A stretch of DNA of 64,000 nucleotides from Chrysemys picta bellii (Eukaryota > Chordata > Testudines > Emydidae), in contig NC_088800.1 in NCBI RefSeq assembly GCF_011386835.1, positions 25,286,572 to 25,350,571 of the forward strand. The letters run 5' to 3'. Both the position numbers and the translations under genes were made by a program. Under the pieces are notes generated by a model. It saw only the letters and a list, made by a program, of their open reading frames with translations, had not been told where the DNA came from and searched no databases. Below, piece by piece: positions 58,212 to 64,000 of this stretch; the stretch's first letter is position 1, and every line of letters starts with the position of its first letter.

Positions 58212-61200
58212 ATGCAGAAGAAAAAGACACTGTAAGAGTGCATCTACAATAGGCATTGCCTTGCCTGTTTTTGGCAAGGACACTGATAAAAATGCCAGCA
58301 TTCAGTTCACACTAGAACATATGTGGTTGGTAAGACCAGTGCAGCTAAATCATTGCTGAAAAAGGGGTAAGAAGTTTCCTAGTGCACAAGGCTAATTAGT
58401 GCTGGTCTGATGTCTCAACTTGAAGGAATGGATGTACCATTTCTTTAAAATGGTTGCAGCGGGGAAAAAAAGCTTCCGAAAGGTTCCTGGGAAAGGTTCC
58501 AAAATGAAGCTCTACAGTGAAGTCGGGTGGGAGGGTCACAGACAGTATAGCTTTAGGAATAATACTGTTCTCATTCATCTAACACTGATCAAGGAACTTT
58601 TATTAGGAACAAACTCCTTTGTAATTATTTACCACTGTCACATGACCAAATTCACTAGCAGGAGGCAAAACACTGGGACAACTCTACTTCCTCCTCCCTC
58701 CACAAATATCAAAATCAGACCATCTCAAGGGCTGACCACCCACTTTTGTTTCTAGTGAGGTGTATTCTCCTAGCAATGCATGCTGAGAAAACCTACTAAC
58801 CAATATGTCTGCAACAGTGGAATTAAAAAGAAAACAACAGTCAGCCAAACCATCTGTAATCCTAAATATGTTTCAGGATTAGTACCTTCATACTACTCTT
58901 ATTACAGGACGTTCTGTCCTAGAGCTCCTGCCATCTGCAGTTATAACAACCTCAGTTGAAAACCATCTCTTTTCTTCTATACTTCTACCTCATTATGTGT
59001 TTCTCCTTGTGATTTGTTACTAGTATTTGTAGGATATTAATAAACTCTGCAAACATTTTGAAGGTAGTTTGAATGTAAAGTGATACACAAAATGAAATTG
59101 CATTGCCATAAATGCCTTTATAAAAGTATTTTCTAAATCCACATAAAAACAAAATTTATACAACAGAGGAAATGTTTTCAGTGTGGATACACATTCACCA
59201 ATTCAGCTCACTGCTCTTTTACGTAGTCAAAATATTTAAAAACTGAAAGCTAAAGGTTGCATTAAAAACACTGGCAAACAGCATTACCTAATCCCACTGT
59301 AATGTGACTAGAAGTAAATAAGAGGTTACAGCCACCTCACTGTTTGTAGTGGGCAATCAAACTTTTAAACTTATGTCACTGACGCAAAGTTTAGCCTGAT
59401 AAGTTCAAAAGAATCTGCATCCCATGAGCTCCAAGTCAACATGAGATCACTGTTGTGCTCACAGGAATTAAATCATAATGTTAAGACATGTTTAATATTC
59501 AGTCAAACTATTGCTTGTGTAACCTTTCATTTTCATGTAACATAGAAACAAACATATTAACTGTGGGAAAATTGTGTTTGTTTCCCATTAATTTAAAATT
59601 GGGTATTTAAGATCAATTCAGCAAAGACTACAAGCTGAGAAAAAGGGGTTATCTTGGAATGTTCCAGGCAGCTGTATGTGCCCCCTCCATCCATCTTAAG
59701 ACTTCAATTTCCACCTTTTGTGGAAAGGAAATAAACAATTAGCATCCTGTCCAATCACTACTTAACAGCCAGCTTTACTGACTTCAGAACACAATCCTCC
59801 TCCTCCACTTTTTCCTAATGCTACGTTATCTCACGCCTAACTTTGTTGCCACAGATGTATTTTCAGACAGATCATACAACTCTGTACTGTGAAATTTTAT
59901 TCCCATTTTAACGTTGCAAGTATACACAGTCTAGGTTTGTGTTACAGCGAGAACCAGTCAAAAGTACCAAAAATAGTTTTGAGAAGTTATCCATATAATA
60001 CTGCTTTGGTATTTTGGCAAGTGGGAATCCTGCTAGGAATAGCACCGATGGGCTGAACTTTGAATAAACTATTTAAATCTTCAGGTATTAGCATTTTATC
60101 CACACATGGTGCCTCACAAAGAATTGTGCTGCAGAAGGAACCTCCTCCTCCCCTTCCCCCACACTTCAATTACCCTAAACTGGAAGTAGCTACAAACATC
60201 AACCAAAAATAATATTTATTTTTACCTAACTGATACCTTAACTCAAGAGTATCCTTAAAAAAAGAGAGAGAGAGAGAGAGTGTGTGTGTAGGGGGATCTT
60301 ATGGAAAAAACTAAATTAGTCAAATTCTTTTGTGCATGGATGAACAACAGGAAAGCAAAGCCTTGGGGCCTCTAGGGAGGAACCTTGTCCCTGCAGACCT
60401 GCTCTGATGTGCTCATGAGATAAGGCTCCATAGTGACACTTAAGGAAAGGCCTGCTCACATTTGAATTTCTGCATTCCTCAAGAACAATTCATGGCAATC
60501 ACTAACTTTGCAGAGGAGCTACATGAAAGCTTTGGCCAATGAATGAGGGTCATCTGCTCTTTATCACAAGGGTAAACCTCATCCTGGCCAGTTTCTAACC
60601 TTTTAACCCTGTGAATTCTTAATTTGCACATGAATAATGGAATTCTTGCCTAGAGTGCAACCTTCAGCTTCCAGTTCCTAACTTTAGAAACCAAGACCTG
60701 ATCTCCTTGTGTGTTCAGATCTTAAACTCTTGGACAGATTAAAGTTTTAGGTTTCCAAATGCAACACGAAGCATTACACTTCTGAAGCAAAAGATAAGCT
60801 TGCTGGTGAAAGCTATGACCATGCAAAGTAAAAGAACATCCTTGCACCCTGCTGCTACCAGTAGCTAAGACAGCATTTTCTTTTTTTTCCTCCAAAGAAA
60901 GAATGCCCATTTAATGCCTATTCTCCACCTGTTTAATATGTATAGTTCCTTTTTTACCCTGATCACAAGATAAAGTCATTTGCTTTTACATCAACTGACA
61001 ACTCCTCTGAAATACAATTTGAAAAACTACACACACCCCACAAAACTTTATTTTCATAAGTTCAAAATGCTGGCAATTCATTCAGATCATGTTAGTAGAT
61101 AGAATCCTTATGAAAAGGGGGCTTTAAACCAGTTTTGCATCCATATTATATGGGTTTCAAAATATAACTATATCAGTTATCACCTTATTTCATGGGCTAA

Positions 61201-62530
61201 TAACAGACTGACATTTCAAGTGTTAAGACTGCACTATGAAGGGAACACATTTCAACACAAGATTACCTCATGTTTAACTATTATTTAAAATAATCATCTA
61301 TATGCAACTAACACCTATTACAATCACTGTACCCAGTTGCCTTTTAAAAAAAAAACGATCATGAAATCCAGTATCTCTTCCAGTTTTGTCAATGAATAGG
61401 AAAGCTTTAAACAAACTAGACAAAACACTTTTTTTCAAGGGAAGAACATTAATTTTTTTTAGTACAAAGAAAAGAGGAAAGCACAACCAATAAAACAAGA
61501 ATGCCATTCCACAACTCAAATCAGTTAGTCACAACTTTTCACTTGTTAAAGTCTTGAATAAAGATTTATCACAAACAAAATTACCTTTCTGAAGAAGTAA
61601 TGTTTCATCGGGATTTAGTACCACTATTTCTTACAAAAGTTCAATACTCTCTTAATACATACTCCAACAAGAAACTCCAGAAATCTTATACTAATATCTT
61701 TCAGGGTGAATGATGCCACACTACTCTTCTTGAAGTGCCCTGTATTAAACAATGCCCTGGATTTTCTGTGAGTCTACAGTTCTAGATACAGGATCTACCA
61801 CTGCCTGATTAATCTAAGCTTTATTAAAGTTAGGTCTTTAGGTTGTTAAGAAAACAAAACAAACTTCCAGATGTGAACCAATGCAACACGGTCTTCCTGT
61901 ATCTGCCAATACAGCCTGAAACAATAACTCTAAGAGAAGCAAACTGTCTCAATTCATCTCAATGATGCATAAAAATGCTAAAACCAAATTTAAGTTTCAA
62001 CTCTGTCACTATTTCACTTCTGACCATTTTATCAGAAATATCCAGCTAATGTCTTATCCATCCATTTTTTTTATTTAAATGGAATTTTGAAGTGGGGAAC
62101 AACAGATATTGCTTTCAAGGGTAGAGAACTAGGAGTTCAATCCCTCTCAAGAGGATTCCTTCCCTAGTGTCAAAATACCCCCCACACCCAAAAAATCATC
62201 ACTTCAATACCTAAAGGCCTGATTAAACTAATACAAACCTTCACTTCTCCTGACTCTTCTAAAAAACAATTATAGAGCACAGTGAATTTGTGGGTGTATA
62301 AATAAACTGAATACTTAATATTCTGAAAAAAAGTATTAAAATTAATAACATTAATCTAGGAGTACTGCACTGATTGTATTAATTAGTTTAAAATTAGGTA
62401 GCACTGTGTGGTTCTGAAATTATTTGAAGCTGCCACAGATGTTTCAGTAACACAGAAGTCATGGTGGAAATGAGCAAAGAAAGACCCTGCTGGAGAAATT
62501 AAGACTATCTTCACAGAAAAAAACAGAGGT
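58212..62530 (-). other. intron 2 segment, nothing recognised besides a microsatellite
   Basis: AT-rich sequence with a GA/GT microsatellite at 60264-60289. No gene, no clear transposon boundary. Confidence 0.5.
60264..60289 (+). repeat. GA then GT microsatellite
   Basis: GAGAGAGAGAGAGAGAG followed by TGTGTGTGT. Confidence 0.88.
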
Positions 62531-62533
62531 TTT

Positions 62534-62607
62534 ACTATAATCATACAAGTTTATATGTACTTTCTTCTATGCTCTTTGAAAGTACATATAACTTGTATGA
62601 TTATAGT
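62534..62607. repeat. near-perfect hairpin, 30 paired bases, 13-nt loop
   Basis: The left arm 62534-62564 begins ACTATAATCATACAAGTTTA; the right arm 62578-62607 ends AACTTGTATGATTATAGT. They are reverse complements with a single one-base difference in length. The loop is TTCTATGCTCTTT. An AT/CA microsatellite follows at once (62608-62631). Confidence 0.92.
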
Positions 62608-62638
62608 ATATATACACACACATATATATAATGTGGAA

Positions 62639-62715
62639 GCAACCAGATAACTTAGTGGCAGACCTCTTTATTGTCATGCAGAACACCCGAGTTCAGTTCC
62701 TAGACTAGGTTTCTT
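62639..62715 (+). repeat. possible tRNA-derived SINE fragment
   Basis: AGATAACTTAGTGGCAGACC resembles an A box and GAGTTCAGTTCCTAGAC a B box, with a spacing of about 45 nt between them, but no stems could be confirmed. Weak call. Confidence 0.3.
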
Positions 62716-63560
62716 GTTCCCCAAACCAGCAGAGGCTAGGAATACTGCAAAGACAGAACACTCAGGGGCAGATTTTTAAGGATATTTAGGAATCGAAAGA
62801 GGCAGATAGATGCCTAGTCTAACTACATTCAATAATCTGGCCCTCAGACCCTAGTAGTAGTTCCTAGCGGTACTCAACAGTGACCTCTGGGACAGTTAAA
62901 GAGTAGCATCAACCAATTCCAGAAGGAACCCAGTCCAGTTCTCCCTGGCTATAAGAGTGTGTCTGAGTGTGGCCTCACCTCAATAGTTCAACCCTCAGGA
63001 CTCCTCAGACCCTAGAAACCCACCTTACACACATTATGGTTCTCCTCTGGCTTGTGATATCTTAAGAACTGGTCAACAACTGAAAGCCTGTCTTTTTTTT
63101 TTTTTTTTTATCATTTCACTTACTTGTAGGCAACACTTCTAACCTTACAACTGTAGTGTTTGTAAAACAATTCTTAAAAACAGTTTGAAACAGAACATGG
63201 TAACTTTATATCACCAGTGTATTTTACAGAATGTCAACCCTCCTCAAGAGAGATCAAGCCAAAACAAGACTACCAAAGTGAATGCCACAAATAGAGGGTC
63301 AAATTAACTCCTGGCTTCAGTGGAGTTACAGGGAAGGATCTGGCTATAATCTCACACATGTTATAAAAAATAAAGATGTTAACAAAAATTAAATCCATTT
63401 GTTTTATTTTTGGTAATATCTGTTTAACCTCTCTTGTACATAGAACAATATAGGGTTTTGCTGTCTTAAGGGTAGTGAAGCCACAAATATGGAAACAGAT
63501 TAATAAATTGGTAGCTACATGTATCCGAGATAAACAAGAGATTCAAGTGCTAGAACTTAC
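62716..63560 (-). other. PRTG: intron 2 segment next to the exon 2 donor
   Basis: AT-rich intron; T17-type run near 63092-63109 and a short remnant of the ancient palindrome family near 63300-63345 (CTTCAGTGGAGTTACAGG). Nothing else seen. Confidence 0.5.
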
Positions 63561-63863
63561 TTGCTAGTGTAAGGTGACCTTTTTGACTGAGAATGGCCCC
63601 ATATTTGTTCAGTGCTAAACACTGGTAAAATCCTTCATCAGATGGTTCTCCTCTTTTTCCTTCCACCTCACTGATATATAAAGAGCCATTGGATAATGTG
63701 TAGATCCGTTCACTTTCAGAAACTTTTGCTCCATTTTTCAGCCATGTGATCGTTATGGGAACTTCGCCATGGGCCTCGCAATCTAAAATCACTGGGTCCT
63801 TCCTTGTGACGGTTATATCCTGTGGCTCTTTTACAAAAAACAGCTCACTAAAGCACCATACTC
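63561..63863 (-). CDS. PRTG: PRTG exon (probable exon 2): end of signal region plus Ig domain 1
   Basis: This exon encodes the mature N-terminus and first Ig domain of protogenin, a cell-surface receptor of the DCC/neogenin family active in early neural and somite development (known of the family). Visible in the minus-strand frame: [18 protein letters not shown], then the Ig cysteine in VILDCEAHG, the core tryptophan in ITWLKNGA, a sequon in SNGSLY, and the second cysteine in DEGFYQCLA. The acceptor is a pyrimidine run ending CTCAG before GAGTATGG; the donor is GCAA|GTAAGT. Length is 303 nt, starting after the first base of a codon and ending after the first base of the next, so skipping it would keep frame. 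An open frame continues upstream to an internal Met, but that part is intron; the true start codon should be in an exon beyond the window. The match to PRTG is from memory of the family. Confidence 0.95.
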
Positions 63864-64000
63864 CTGAGAGAAAGAAAACCGTTTTTGTCTGTAAGTACAG
63901 GTATGCAAGCATCATAAAGCAGTCTTGCAAAACATATCACAATTGTACTGGTGTGATAATTATATCTGTGTCCTAGGAGTACCAGGTTCTACTCCCCCAG
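63864..64000 (-). other. PRTG: PRTG intron 1, 3' end
   Basis: Contains the pyrimidine-rich acceptor tract of exon 2 (CGGTTTTCTTTCTCTCAG) at its low-coordinate end. The exon carrying the start codon is outside the window. Confidence 0.8.

Larger units (their letters stand above)
14079..63560 (-). other. PRTG: PRTG intron 2 (49,482 bp)
   Basis: The exons on either side join in frame through the split Thr codon, so this whole interval is one intron. It holds the transposon remnants listed separately and no gene I can support. The stretches without an entry of their own are AT-rich intronic sequence. Confidence 0.85.

Noticed and set aside
63864..63930. Upstream Met of the 126-codon minus frame as the PRTG start
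   Set aside because: A strong acceptor at 63864-63865 places this part in the intron; a signal-peptide exon further upstream is expected.

Overview
The window is intronic and exonic DNA from a vertebrate nuclear genome. The repeat content points to a non-avian sauropsid, most probably a turtle: CR1 LINEs in both orientations, several hAT-type elements and many foldback MITEs whose ends read like GTCTACAC, and ancient MIR/CORE-SINE remnants. The group assignment is an inference from repeat flavour and could be wrong (crocodilian is the main alternative).

The only protein-coding gene I can support is PRTG (protogenin), a DCC/neogenin-family transmembrane receptor, on the minus strand. Eight coding exons are present, probably exons 2 to 9, reading from high to low coordinates: 63561-63863, 13934-14078, 12347-12480, 11815-11946, 10486-10644, 9724-9883, 8690-8937 and 3273-3437. 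They join in one open frame of 1446 nt (482 codons, counting split codons at the two ends) with AG/GT borders throughout. They encode four Ig domains and the first fibronectin III domain. The signal-peptide exon lies beyond position 64000. The remaining FN3, transmembrane and cytoplasmic exons lie before position 1.

Layout. 1-3272 is part of intron 9: a degraded retroelement-like stretch with a clean MITE nested in it. 3273-14078 holds seven exons with short to medium introns. Intron 8 carries a 67-bp partial copy of exon 8 fused to a CR1 3' end. 14079-63560 is one 49.5-kb intron 2 packed with transposon remnants: foldback elements, CR1 pieces, hAT and Tigger-like elements with readable target-site duplications, C-rich and CT-rich arrays, MIR-like SINEs and a tRNA-Gly(TCC)-like relic. 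63561-63863 is the Ig1 exon, and the last 137 bases are intron 1.

I found no second gene, no CRISPR and no operon-like or defence system. The many short open frames across the window are not supported as genes. The most unusual signals are the exon-8 fragment welded to a CR1 insertion, the tRNA relic between 10-bp direct repeats, a near-perfect 30-bp hairpin at 62.5 kb, an 850-bp foldback at 15.2-16.0 kb, and a T15 homopolymer as the polypyrimidine tract of the exon 3 acceptor.
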